Made by a program: the position numbers and the translations under genes. A stretch of 64,000 nt of DNA from Serinus canaria (lineage: Eukaryota > Chordata > Aves > Passeriformes > Fringillidae). Below the pieces are notes generated by a model. The model was given only the letters and a program-made list of their open reading frames with translations. It made no database searches and had not been told where the DNA came from. This document shows, one piece after another, positions 1 to 11,780 of the stretch. Each line of letters starts with the position of its first letter. Positions within the stretch are counted from its first letter, which is position 1. The DNA lies in contig NC_066316.1 in the NCBI RefSeq assembly GCF_022539315.1, forward strand, positions 30,567,245 to 30,631,244, in the 5' to 3' direction.

Positions 1-673
1 TATATAGCAAGTTAGAAGTTATTTGGGGAACTTGTTGGTAAACCTGGACAGGAGATTGCTGTGAAATCCAAATATTTCATTTGAGAAATGGGAAAATATG
101 AATGTACATGACAGCATGTTAGAGGAGAGGAGAAGGCAGACAGGAAATGAAAAAAACAGCTGATGGAGTGACTTGAAAAACATCCAAACCATCTTGATTT
201 TGAGTCTGGAACAGACGTAGGTGCAGTTGTAGTGATCGGCAGAAGGAACGGCAAGTGGGGCTTTTACTTTGAGGGACTGAGAACATCAGTGAGCTGTTCC
301 ATGATGTATAAAAATCACATTTTTTCTTTTTGTCTTTATTTCTGCTTCTCTATTATTCTTTTTACCTCAGGAACAGTAGATTTTGGTTTTTTCTATTTTT
401 AGTAGAGGCCTAGTTGGAGGGTGTGGGCAGGAGAAATTTACTTGGAAGGCTGATTTAAAGGGGCTGCATGGTTGAAGAAAGTTAAATTCAAGCTTGTCAG
501 AGGTATAAACAGTTAGATTAAAGCCCTTTTCTGACTTTCTAAAGTACAGCTTTTATGTAATCTCATCATAAAGACTTGAACAGAAAATGAGTGAAGTAGT
601 GTTCAGTAGTATTCTTTATTCCATCTTGTTTCTTCGAAGCTCTGTTACACTGGCTTAATAAAAGTTGTGAGGC

Positions 674-691
674 TTTTTTTTTTTTTTTTTT
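674..691. repeat. poly-T homopolymer (T18)
   Basis: This is an uninterrupted run of 18 T. It could be the reversed poly-A tail of an old retrocopy, but I see no recognisable copied sequence or target-site duplication beside it, so I call only a homopolymer. Confidence 0.9.
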
Positions 692-2128
692 GCTTATATT
701 AAAGGTGTTAAACTTTAGAGTAAGAACTGAACATTCCACCTCATTTTGCAAGTATGTTGAAAAGAATGACATTTGGAGATGTGGTATTATCTCGTCAGAG
801 ATTTATGTGCCACTGACTACATTTTACTCAGATTTTATTTTGTAATTGTTGTCATTAGAACAGAGGTTTAAGCAGCAGGTCTTTTTCCCACATGAAGAAC
901 CTTTTAGTCCTGGTTAGGTAAATATTTATTTCTTCCATAGCTTGTTTAGTTATATTTGCAGAACCAACTCTAAATATATATTTCTGGCTTAAAACTGCAT
1001 TTGCAACACAATCTTCTGTATGTAGGAGATATAACTGAATATCCCAAAGTTTATTATTAAATCAACACAAAATTAATTTAATTGTACCCTATATTGATTT
1101 TATAGCATGCTTTGGCATGAAGAAATGCAAATTCAGGATTTTAAAATGCATTTTCTTTTATGTAACTTTGTAAGTTAGGAAGAAAAGTTTGCTGATGCTT
1201 TTGAAGTATTACTAATTCTGAAAATATATTTTTCAGGTGTTCCTCTTTGAATTGTATTCATAGAGAATATGTGATTTTTTCCTATTTGGATTTGTCTTCA
1301 AAAATTATTTGTGAACTAAACTTGATGTTTGCAGATATATTCCTTGTTGAAAATAGCTCCTAGATAGACTTTCTAGTCATTTGACATATTCAACATTAAA
1401 GATATGGGTGTGGGTTGCTGTTCTCCACTTTTGCAGAGCTTAATAGTTACATGTGCATAAACAAAATTGTTGTTGCTTTCCTGCCCATCTTCGGCAGAAT
1501 TATGGAAAGTAATTGTGTCCCTTTTCTATGTTACATAGTTGTGCAATTGCTTAGTGCTGTTCTCAATGCACCTTACAGGATAAAAATGCTTTTGTATGTC
1601 TTCCAGGTATAGAATCACAGGTTGGAAGCAACTTGCTTTCTGAAAGTAAAACAGATTAATTTTGAACATGAACATATGCAAGAAGAAGATGTAATTTTAC
1701 ACAATATTTTTACACTGTCACTTTCTGGACTATTGAACAATAAAAACTACAAAGGGTGCTTGCCTAAATGAGATCAAGTGGATTGGACTGACTGATGTTA
1801 GCAAAGATCATTTATCTCTCACATTGCAGATGAATGCATATAGTTTCAGAAAAGCAGGTTTTGGTTTTCTTTTAGTTAGATTTTTGTACTTCAACAGATT
1901 GGTACAGTAAAAGAAAATGTACTTCAATATCTAGTTTAAAATTTGATATTTCATCTGCAAATACTTTCTGAACAGAAACCTGATGTCTTAATTAGATTTT
2001 TAACTATCTAGACTCATAGATCTAGGAAGTAAAAATTTTCTCTCATTCAGCTTCTGATCATCATCAGTCCAAGTTAATTATTCCAACTGGATCTGTTTCC
2101 AGATGATTTTGGTATCTTCTTCCTCCAC

Positions 2129-2160
2129 TAAAATTGACAGCTTAGGTATTGTCAATTTTA
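2129..2160. repeat. perfect 10-bp inverted repeat, 12-nt loop
   Basis: The left arm TAAAATTGAC (2129-2138) and the right arm GTCAATTTTA (2151-2160) are exact reverse complements separated by AGCTTAGGTATT. The stem is AT-rich. Such a repeat can arise by chance in 64 kb or be the relic of a small inverted-repeat transposon. No function is claimed. Confidence 0.85.
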
Positions 2161-2904
2161 ACTATATCTAGACCATAGGAAGGGGCTTATTCTTTTTGAG
2201 AGACATTTTATCATTATTTCTAGAATTCAGGAAAGCATTAGATTACTTTGCTTACAGTTAATAATCAATGCAATTTTTTTTTCATCCAGCCTGTGTTTGC
2301 TGCTTCTCTTCTTTACTGCTCATTTACATACTCTGAAATCTTTTGCAGAGCTTTGTAGGCAATGGGATAATTGGGCTCAGCCTTTGAAATTTTATCTCTC
2401 TGGATGTAAGAAAAACTTAGCAGAAGACATCAAACTGTAGAAATGAGTTTATATGATGAATATATGTATTAATTATCATCCTATGATATATATAATTACA
2501 AATATTTTATAGTTGTATTTATTTAGATATATATAGTGAAGTTGCTTGCTGGCAGAGCAGTCCTATAAAGGCAAGGCAAGCAAGGCATACTGAGCACAGC
2601 TCTACTTCTGCTGCATTGTATTTCAGAAGCTCCTTGGAGAGGCACAAAGGAATGAAAAGGATCTCTGTTGCTTTCAAGAGTTATAATTCTTCCTTTCTAG
2701 AGACAGGTGAATTGTTTGAATGTTTTCTGATAAAGAGACAGATGATAGTTAGAGGACCATTAGACTGGACAAGTTAAAGGAAACATTCTCCCTCACCAAA
2801 TATTTTTCCAAGTGTCAAAAAAAAGCCCCAAAACCAAGAAAACCTGAAAAATCTGCAGTATTTATTTGCTTATTCATATGCAATTTTGATTATTGAAATT
2901 GTAA

Positions 2905-2966
2905 TATCAAAGGACCCCTGAAGGACAGCTGGTCCAACCTCTACTCAGTAAGGCACGACTAGGAAA
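2905..2966 (-). mobile_element. short CR1 LINE 3'-end fragment
   Basis: The segment around GACAGCTGGTCCAACCTCTA follows the pattern of the reversed 3' untranslated end of avian CR1, in which a short track ending in TCCAACC is followed by a CTCAAAGCAGG-like block (here CTCAGTAAGG). Only about 60 bp remain and the divergence is high. CR1 copies in birds are typically truncated at the 5' end, so a small 3' scrap is the expected form. The orientation is inferred from the reversed tail sequence. Confidence 0.55.
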
Positions 2967-5900
2967 ATACGTTGTGTTGCTCAAAGTTCTGTGCAGCATT
3001 ATTTCCACATAGATAATACTGCTTGTTTTTACTCACAAAATAATGTGCTGTAAATTGGTAACTTTAAAATAATTGCAGATCTTTCTGGTATTGGAGCTCT
3101 GATGCATCTGGAGGTGCTTTACTGCCTTTGACAGATTTGGAAATTAGTGCAATAATAATGCTGAAGACAGAAATTATTGAAGGTGTTGATAAGGAAGCAA
3201 GAAGAAAGGCTATAGCTTTAGAATACAGGAGTAATATTTCAACAAATAAATACAAAGAAATATGTACAGTTCAACTCTTACTATAATGTGGTTAATGCAA
3301 CATATTATTTAACTACAGGATAAAGGTCCAAAAGAAAAGGAAGGTAAGAAAAAGAAGTAACTGCACAATACAATAGTTTTTTAAATGAAATTACTTAATT
3401 TAAAATAGATATCTATTACAGAAAAAAATCTGAAAGATTGACATGTAGAAGTAATATAATTTTTTAAAGCCTAAAAATATATTGCTCTTTGTTATGAAAG
3501 AGAATATTTGATTCTCCTGCAAATGTCTCTTTTCTTTTTCTACCAGACCTGCGGTAAATGTGATGGGGGAAAAATGTTGTCCTCCCACAAGTCTATCAAT
3601 TAATATCCCGATTACGTTCATAGCGTTGACTGCTTTGGAAAAGATCCAAGGTGATCACCACAATGAGACATGCTTGGACCTAGTTCTTTATTGTCATGGG
3701 TTTACCAAGGTAGAATATTTGGGCTAAGGTTGTGAGTGTTCCTCTGAACCTCTGGGCTGGAGTTACTACCTGGTACAGGCTCTGGCCAGCTGCTTTGGAA
3801 CCCTCTCTATGGGAAGCACTAGCCCCAGGCAATTAGTCTAAGTCACTTACTTGCTTGCAGTGGTCTTGTAATGACCTGTTTATGTCTTCTGAAGCCTTCC
3901 TTGGCTTCCCTTTTTGTGGGTTCCCTTTCCTAGAAAGGGGTGAGCAGATGTGATGGGAAAAATGGCCAGACTCCTCCCTGGATCTACGGTGTTCCTGCTG
4001 TTTGGACTTTGTTCTAGTAGGGAAGAAAGGGAGACCATTCATCTCAGTGGACTGTGCAGAAGAAAAGAAAGAAAGCTGAGGTCATGGATATATATTGCTA
4101 GAAAAGGAGATGGCTTGGACTTGAAAGTCAGGTGCAGCACCTCAGCTTCAAACTTCACCAGTGATTTTGGTAAATCACATAATCTTGAAACTTTTATCTG
4201 TGAAATGTGACAGACATAGCTGCCTCACTGAAGCACAGTGGGGGTAAAGATCATTCATGTGAAGGATTCAGGTGTTGATATGGCATTGATGGCGTTGACA
4301 AAATCAATGTAGTGAGAGTCCCATTGCTTTCTGGAGTACAAGCTCTATAGTCTAAATCTTTGGGAGGGAGAAGGAAAACTGCTTGAAAGAAGTAGTGCCT
4401 TACTGTAAATGAAAGATAACTTACTGGATCATGAGAAAAGGTCAAAGAGAGCTAATTTAAATTATGATCTTTTTAGGATTCTCTTTGGCTGGTTTTCTTT
4501 AGTGTGTTAGAAGCATACCTTCCCTTCTCCTTACAGATCTGAAATAGAGGCATAACAGTATATGAAAGAAGGTAAAGACATGTCTTCCCACAGCAAAGCT
4601 TCTACAGTTACAGCATCAGATATTTTGTGGCCTGTGATTTCTGGAATTTGTTGCAAAAGCATTGATGCTTTTTTCATTGTAGATCCCAGGAATCTTTTGT
4701 CCATCCCTTGAGAAAGTTTTGGTCCGTGCAAAGCTCAGCATAAGCTCAAGTTCTCTAAGTCTTTATGAAAGCAAGTCAGTTTCATTTTAGGGAATGCTGG
4801 CGCTGTGCACTACTCTGTACTGCCATACATGAAAGTTGGCTGTTTGCCTGGAAATATGATACTTGTGTGAGGATACACGGTGGCCGGTGCAAGGGAGAAA
4901 AACAAGGTCGACAGCCTCTGCCACTCCTCCAGAAGGTCAGCTTTATTCACAGGACCAGCAGCAGGTTGCTTCAGCTTACTTATGCTAACCACCTTTTCAG
5001 TCCTTTTCTTACTGAACAGGACTATTTAAAACTTCAATAGAAATCTGCATTCAAAGAAGACAGCTAACTTTTTATTGCATAACTTAAAGATATCACTGAT
5101 CGTTCTCCCTCCCCCACACAGACAGAGCTGTCAAATTGAAAACGTTTTCAGCGTGGAGCACAAGCCTACTCCTTTCAAACCTCATCAAAATTAACTTTAG
5201 AACACTTTTAGAGGAAGAGAAGTGCTGCAGAGAAACAGCTGCAGCATGTTTGATCCTCCTTTCTTTTGGGGGGCCCATGGAACTGTCAAAGCTTAGATCT
5301 CTGAAAGGTGGTGATTATTAAAGAGCAAAATTGAGCACAACTAATTGTGAAATGACTCTTGATTGGGCTCTGTTCAGGAGTCAGTTGATGGAGGTAAGCC
5401 GATTTACAGAGGAGGTTGCTTTACTGCTGGCATGGATTCATATGATGTGTGATCTCTGAGAAGAGACAGGTTAGAGCAAAATTTTCATCCATGTTAACAG
5501 AAGTGCTCTGAAGAAATGTTTAGCTGCATTGGTCAGTAGGTTACATATTCAGCTCCCTTGCACAAGTCCTACCAACTCAGTTCAGAGGAACTGCAGAGAG
5601 GTTGCTGAATGATGGAGACTTGTGTTGATTGACGTCAAACTACAAAAGGGAGAATATTCTGGATGCCTTGCATTTCAGCTTAGGCACCATCCTGAGGCTT
5701 CACTCCTCCAGTTTAGTCTCTTACTCTCAATTGCCTTTAAGGGTATAATTTCCTCTCACATATACCGCATACAGAGTGTAATAAGGACTACCCTTCCCAA
5801 ATCAGTCAATGGTGTTTATTCAACAATAATGCTTCTCTTTTTGGAGTGATTCTTACCCTTTCCTCTTCCAAAGATCTCTCCAGCCAAAAGATGTCCCCCC

Positions 5901-7659
5901 CATATTACTTGTTCATGTCTCCTCACCTTACTTGAAACAGTATAGTGTATAGTATTTGCTGTTTCTCATGCTGTCTTGTGGTGGTTTTCTGTAGGTTGTC
6001 TGATCAAGAAGGACTGTTAATGGTGCAACCAAAAATTCTCCCAAAGGATGCATTCTAGGCATGAAAGACTTTACTTTTCAAACTAACCCTTGTTAATCTA
6101 AACTAAATACTATTTGAGAGAAGACTGACTTTTTTAAAATGAGTTTGCAGCCGTTTGATTTGGGCTTAGAATGGGTTTAGATGGGGAGAGATAGAAACAG
6201 GTGGTTATTTTATAAATAGATCCCTGTTCTATGAATTAAGATGTGGCACCTCTAAGTTTTAATCTTAACTTTTGGTAGATCAAGTGCTTCTATGATTTTC
6301 TTCTTTAATAGAAAGATTAATATCTAAGAACTGGATTGATAACTAAGAACTTTAGGCATACTGACATAGTTGGTATCTGTAAGAAAACATCAACAGCTGC
6401 ATGTATAACACAGCTGTTCTTTAGCTTTCCAAGCCCAAACAATTTTGGTTAGTGGAAGCTTGCCCAAGACACATTACTAAACATATATTGGGAGATAAGG
6501 AACAGTTCACATTTTTCCTTCACAATTTTATCTTTCTTCTGTTATTCTAAATCCATCCAGGTAATTGAGCAACCAGTAGGATTGGGAATCGTGCAGGAAA
6601 GGTTTGGTATCTTACAGGGTAGTCATTGATTTCTTTACAGGTTACTTGTTCAAGTGTCTACAGCTCAGCAGTGACCTGGAACAAATTCTTCATCATAAGG
6701 GGAAAAGAATGCTGCCCAAATGCCTTCCTAATGAGAGCAAAACAGAGGGAACCTGAGACAAATTCAGAACCTGAGTTACAAAGCAGGAGAACCAGTGGGG
6801 AAAGTGAAGCAGCAGGACCTTGGCAAGAGGCAGCAGAAACCCTCCCTGAGTGCATTTGCCGTACAAAGCTGTTGAAATGTTGCTCCCTTTCTAGGGATAA
6901 TGCAGCAGCCTTTTTAATGATGGTTGTTGCAGATAATGTGGCAGCCGTGATGAAATATAACCCAGGCAGTGAAGCAGAGAGAGCTTCAGACTTGCTGGAG
7001 TCTAAGAGGGACAAGCACCAGAGAGGATAAGTGGCATGTTAAAAAGAGCTGAAGGACATCCAGTAATGAGAAAGGTAGGAAATTATACAGAAAAATGGAA
7101 GTAAATAATAGGCTCCAAAAACATTTTGAGAATTTTTTCCGAATAAAACTTTCCAGATTCACAAGAAGTTTTGTGAACCAGAGCATTCCATGTGCCAGTT
7201 AATTCAGGAATAGTGTAGTATGTTATGACACGAGTCCCTAAAGAATTTTTAAATAATTGGGATTATATCAATCAATGGACATTTCAGGGAAAGAAGCAGT
7301 TTTCTCCTCTATTAAGGTAAAAGATTTATGCTTGTAGACTTACTTATGGTCTCCTGTCTTCCAGAAGATTTATCTGACACCTTGGACAGAGTTCTCAGGG
7401 CTCCTTCCACTGCCATCCCAGCAATGCAAGAGCTTCTTGCAATCTAAAGTACAGTTTTCTTGTCCAATGTTCCCATTTTTCATGCCTTGCAACAGAAAAC
7501 TGAACTCACTGTTGGAATGCATAGAAAATTTGTGGTGGGACTGAAAACTGGCTTGAAGGTTTAAGATCTTGTGAACCTTTGTGCTTCAGTTGTTCTTACT
7601 GTGTATAAAATGTAACGAACGTGCTCCAGTTCAGAGTGATAAACAATTTTACTACATTA
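2967..7659. other. unique non-coding DNA
   Basis: I see no gene or clear repeat in this stretch. The longest open frames (134 codons on + at 6626-7030, and an antisense frame of 118 codons over the same bases) match no family I recognise and lack a convincing splice context. The block 6630-7030 is richer in GC and purines than its surroundings and is discussed as a possible conserved element. Confidence 0.65.
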
Positions 7660-7680
7660 ATGTGTATATATTACATATAT

Positions 7681-7738
<58 letters not shown>

Positions 7739-7740
7739 TA
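7660..7740. repeat. compound (TA)n-(CA)n microsatellite
   Basis: Twenty uninterrupted TA units (7689-7728) run directly into five CA units (7729-7738), after a looser TA/CA-rich lead-in from about 7660. Long pure TA runs are unstable and usually length-polymorphic. They can also form cruciform or unpaired DNA. Confidence 0.95.
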
Positions 7741-7925
7741 TTATATATTCTGTGTATGCAGAAGTAGCAGAACTGAACAGGTCATAAAATATTCTGTTTT
7801 ATTTTCTAAATATTGCATTAATTTTAAAATCATAAAGAGCATGGATATAATGTCACAATGCTTTTCCTTCTAATGCATAGCAAATTGGGGATTTTACTTC
7901 AGCTATTCCAGGCATCCTGAAATCT

Positions 7926-8040
7926 TGGTAGTTTTATTATTTTTATTATTTATAATTTATTATATATATTTTATTTACTATTTATTATTGTTATTATTTA
8001 TTAATTTTTATTATTTGTTATTTTATTATTCTCAACTATA
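7926..8040. repeat. TTATT-rich low-complexity tract
   Basis: About 115 bp consist almost entirely of A and T, with repeated TTATT/TTTATTA units. This is an old expanded simple repeat lying just upstream of a retroviral LTR insertion. No coding potential is seen. Confidence 0.9.
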
Positions 8041-8132
8041 AATTCAATTCATTTTCCTGTCCTGAGGGGCTATGAAAACTGACAGGGCTTTCAGGTAGAT
8101 ATGAAATACACATTTAGTAGGTCTCAGGAACA

Positions 8133-8138
8133 GGCCAA
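8133..8138. repeat. target-site duplication, left copy (GGCCAA)
   Basis: GGCCAA directly precedes the LTR's TGTCACC start and is repeated exactly at 8525-8530 directly after its end. An exact match on both sides fixes the insertion boundaries. Confidence 0.85.
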
Positions 8139-8524
8139 TGTCACCGACATGTTTTATGAAAAATCCTTTCTGTAGGATTTTTCCCCTCCAAGGAAGCTGA
8201 GAGGCCTCAGGAACAAACTGTAAACAATTCTTATCTACTGCTGTGGAATGCAACAGGGAAAATCTCTGATTGGCCTCGTCAGGCTGTTTGCAATTAAGAG
8301 CCTATCACAGATCACCTGTCCGGCCGGTCTCAATCTGAGAAGACCTTTGTTTTCACATTCCATTCTATTCTTAGCTTAGCCTTGTAGTGAAATCCTCACC
8401 TCTATTCTTTGAGTATAGTTTTAATATATTATCTATCATATAATAATAAATCAAGCCTTCTGATACATGGAGTCAAATTTCTCGTCTCTTCCCTCATCCT
8501 GGAACCCCTGTGAATGAGGTAACC
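8139..8524 (+). mobile_element. solo LTR of an avian endogenous retrovirus (ERVK-like)
   Basis: This 386-bp block begins TGTCACC and ends GGTAACC, an imperfect inverted terminal pair. It is flanked on both sides by the exact 6-bp duplication GGCCAA (8133-8138 and 8525-8530). A polyadenylation signal AATAAA lies at 8445-8450, followed by CTTCTGATACATGGAGTC, which fits the R/U5 part of an LTR read on the plus strand. The overall sequence resembles an LTR family I recognise from songbird genomes, though I cannot confirm the family name. The 6-bp duplication fits class II (ERVK-like) integration. No internal retroviral sequence and no second LTR is present, so this is the product of LTR-LTR recombination. 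The canonical final CA has mutated to CC. Confidence 0.88.
8445..8450 (+). promoter_or_regulatory. LTR polyadenylation signal AATAAA
   Basis: This is an exact AATAAA hexamer inside the solo LTR, in the position expected for the retroviral R region. It could end transcripts read through this site on the plus strand. Whether it is used is not known. Confidence 0.6.
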
Positions 8525-8530
8525 GGCCAA
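8525..8530. repeat. target-site duplication, right copy (GGCCAA)
   Basis: This is the right-hand copy of the 6-bp duplication flanking the solo LTR. It is identical to the left copy at 8133-8138. Confidence 0.85.
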
Positions 8531-10924
8531 GGTTGAAAGAATGTCAAAAGCAAAACATTTCCAATCACAGGCATTACAGTATGAATATTCAAATCTTTAT
8601 GTTTTGTTTTACTGTATAGAGTAAATTTCAGTAACCTGTGTTCAAGATGGAGAAATGGATTATGGGATAAAATTTCAGCATATATGATCTTGGTCAGATG
8701 AGCTTTGTTGGAAATTGTTGTGACGCTGAATTCACCCTTCTGCTCAATCCAAATACTAGTCATCATTTCCATAGTATGTAAAAGTTCATCTGGATGATGA
8801 CATTTCATTCCCAGCTTATCCCAGGTCACGTTACTACTTTAGGAATATCTATTGTCAATCTTATCCTTCCGTACCCTGTGCTTTCGTCACCACTGCTGTG
8901 GATAATCCACTACTATTTGGCAAGAAAACTGTTTATCCATTCTGTGTTGGGGTAGATAGCTGAAGTAAAAGCTGGAGGAGGAGGAGGCACAAAGTGTAGT
9001 TCATTGTGTTTGTTCTCCAGTGCATTAACTTGCTAGCTGAGCTCACAAGGAGGAGATGACCAAGTGTTTTGGTCATTAGACTAATTTTGTCATGGGGTTT
9101 GATGACATAGTACCAGATAAACTACTAGGATACTGTGACCAGAAGTAGCAGGAAAGTAGTGAAGACCATGTTCCTGTAGATTTCCTAACTATCTTGCACT
9201 TTTTTCATAGTTTGTCATGTGGAGAATCACTTACACCCTGAATACTAACCTTGATCACCTTGAATTACTGCATTGAAGCAGGAATGTTTATGGCTCAGTA
9301 TCTCAATTTCCTCCATTTTTGACTATCTTTGTTTTGGCTGCTAATGGCTCATACAGCAGCCATTTTTGGTACCACAAGCCCCAGTGTTGTATTGGGAAAG
9401 AAACAAGCCAAGGGCCATCCCATCTGAGGAACAACACAAGCAATATTTACCCCTCACCCTTACTTCTTTAGAGTTTAAGGTTGTTTGGTTTTTTCCACTC
9501 TGTTTTTCAGAGTATGTGAGTTTATTTCATGAGCTGTTTATGCTAGGAAAAAAACAAACCAAAACTAATTGCCGTATCCACCCTCAGGAAAAAGAGAGAC
9601 AAGAAAATTATCAATGGAAACTTAATCTGTCTCTCCAAAGGCTAAATTAGCAAGTACAAAAGATTGGACTAAAGCTTGTTGCAACTTGTATAACCGTTTA
9701 CTACTTAGAATGCATTGCTTCCGTTTGATTCTTCTTAACTAAGAGCTACTCACCATACTCTACCTCCTTGTTTTCTTGCTCATTAGCAAGAAATCATAAA
9801 GCTGTGACTTCAGTACTTGTGCATTTGCCAATTTTTGAAGGAGTTTTCCCCCTAGACTAAGTAGTGTCTCTCTTGTCAAGCTCAGCCCTGTGATGACAAT
9901 GGTTTTCATTCTGCTGTCTTCAAGGTAGTTCTTGGGAAGATGCACTGTATCCTTTCACCTAAGCATTTCTTATTGTCAAATAGAAGCAAAGGGACAAAAA
10001 GCCAACGCCCCCCCCACCCCCAAACCATTAAGGTGTTTGATGGTAAAGGCACAGGTAATATTAAAGAAATCAGAATCCTTCTTGCAGCCTCATTTCTGAC
10101 ATTGTGTCTGTCTCTGTGTTTGACAGTAGCCTTCATGTCACTGAGCACACGTGCTGCTTTGCCACCCCTACCTCACAGGGATCCGCTGTCCCTGCCTGCA
10201 CAGGAACCCACCAGCTGACCCTGCCTCTGTGCTGCCAGTGTGCAGCCAGCCCAGGAGTTTGTGGTTGAGAGCAGGCAGTGATTGACTGTACCCAGGAAGC
10301 ACTGAAAGAAGTTAAACAACAGGAAGAACCAGAGTTTTATCTTATTTTATTTTTGTTTGTCTTAGTTTTTTGTCCTAACTCTGATAAGGAAGACTGAAGT
10401 AATCGCAATCTGGGGAAGGATACAGTTCTTATATTCTATTCCTGTGTTACTGATTAGGAATGATGCAGAGTATGATGCATGCTTATGAAGAGGGAATGAC
10501 TAGAGCTTTTACTAAGGGCTTTCAAAAGGTTCACTGAGATTAATGTTGTGATCAACAAATGGTTATTTACTACTGCTCCTAATATATTCCTTTCTGAATG
10601 AATATTCATTGTGCCAGCAAGCAGCTGTGGAAATAACAGGAGCTTCTGTCTAGATTCAGGTTTCTGTTGCAAGCTGTGCTGAAGCTTTTTCTCCTAAAAG
10701 AAGTTTCACCTTTTTAAAGCAATGGAAAATGCAAGGCAAGTTCAAGAGAGATCTCAGATATTTATTAGCATTAAACAAGAGTATTAGGTTCTTCCTTCCG
10801 TCTGAATTTCTCCTGGCCACAGTGTGCTGTCTAAGGTCTTGCATTCAAGAATATTCTGTTTGTGAAATTCAGATACGAAAAAGGAATGCATTATTCTGTA
10901 ATTCTTTTTCCAAATAGCAAATAT
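8531..10924. other. unique non-coding DNA
   Basis: No gene or confident repeat is seen. A short C-rich run (about 10006-10020) and a CACGTG E-box (10148-10153) in a somewhat GC-richer patch (10130-10270) are the only notable points. Small overlapping open frames on both strands near 9.9-10.2 kb look like chance. Confidence 0.65.
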
Positions 10925-11250
10925 TTCCTTACTCTATCACCTTATTTATGGAACTAAATGTTCTCTAGCATTTTTCAAGCTTCCAATACATTTAAAAAAC
11001 TTATTGTTAGTCTTAATATTCCTAGCTATTTGTGCTTCATTATTCCTTCATGCGCTTCAAGTACCATCATTACATTCCTTTGATTTTTCTTTTTAGAAGT
11101 AACAATGCCGTAGTTTTATGCTCCCTGTAATTTTTCGAGCTCCATTTTTGCTTGCAATTAACTTAACCAACTTGTCACTCAGACTTACTGGCTTTGAAAT
11201 TTTGTGCTTAATTTTGCATAATGGTACACACTCCCCCTGAGCCACCTTCA
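10925..11250 (-). mobile_element. ancient CR1-like LINE fragment
   Basis: Phrases such as CTTCCAATACATTTAAAAAA, CCTAGCTATTTGTGCTTCAT and ACTGGCTTTGAAATTTTGTG match, with heavy decay, the reversed internal part of the old amniote CR1 lineage found in turtles, crocodilians and birds. The reading direction is minus. It represents a more 5' part of that element than the copy at 13215-14120, yet lies on the other side of it. It is therefore probably a separate insertion, not one broken element. The edges are uncertain by perhaps 50-100 bp. Confidence 0.55.
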
Positions 11251-11780
11251 TCATGTCTTTAAAGTTTAGCTGAACTTTAACAACTTAACCAACATTATCA
11301 CTAATAGGTTTTGCCAAATTATTTCATTCTTAATTTTCAGATTGCACAGTTTCCTTTATTCAGATTCCTAACTGAATGCCCTTCAAGAACTGCATTAAAT
11401 GGTAAATTGCAATCCTGAAGCAGTCCCTTACTCTGTGCTCATCTTTTCTGTGTAAAACATCTTTAAAATTCTTTTGCTTTCTATTATCTACAGCTCAGAA
11501 TGCTGTGAAAACAGAGCTTCTGCAGGTCTTGGAGCAGTGTTCCTCATGGAATCTTTGAATACTGTGTTCTTCTGAGGTAAATTTAAATTATTTAGGTGCA
11601 TTTTCTAACTTCACAACAGTCATTTGTTCAGTGGTCCCTGCTGTGGCTCCTTTGTTCACTCAGCTGTTTCTGCACAAACCTGGTGATGAACTGCAGTGAC
11701 ATAAGGGTCTGCTCTGAAGGTAGTTCTAATAGTCAAAACCAGCTGAAGGCGTACCCAAAGATTTGTTTAGAGTTCACCTC
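11251..11780. other. non-coding DNA between repeats
   Basis: No gene is seen. This AT-rich sequence may be a continuation of the decayed CR1 to its left, but I cannot match it. The decamer CTTAACCAAC occurs twice, at about 11163 and 11284. Confidence 0.5.

Larger units (their letters stand above)
1..2904. other. AT-rich unique non-coding DNA
   Basis: No gene is visible here. Open frames are under about 80 codons and resemble nothing I know. The DNA is AT-rich and almost free of CpG, as expected of methylated avian intronic or intergenic sequence. Around 1611-1640 a short stretch (TAGAATCACAGGTTGGAAG) resembles the minus-strand tail of a CR1 element, but it is too short to call firmly. A run of 18 T lies at 674-691, and a perfect 10-bp inverted repeat at 2129-2160. 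Confidence 0.7.

Noticed and set aside
1611..1640. TAGAATCACAGGTTGGAAGC as a CR1 minus-strand tail
   Set aside because: Only about 25 bp fit and nothing downstream continues the CR1 pattern, so it was not listed as an element.
6626..7030. 134-codon open frame on plus as a possible exon
   Set aside because: The product matches no family I know, the antisense strand is almost equally open, and no paired splice sites are convincing. It is kept only as a compositional anomaly.
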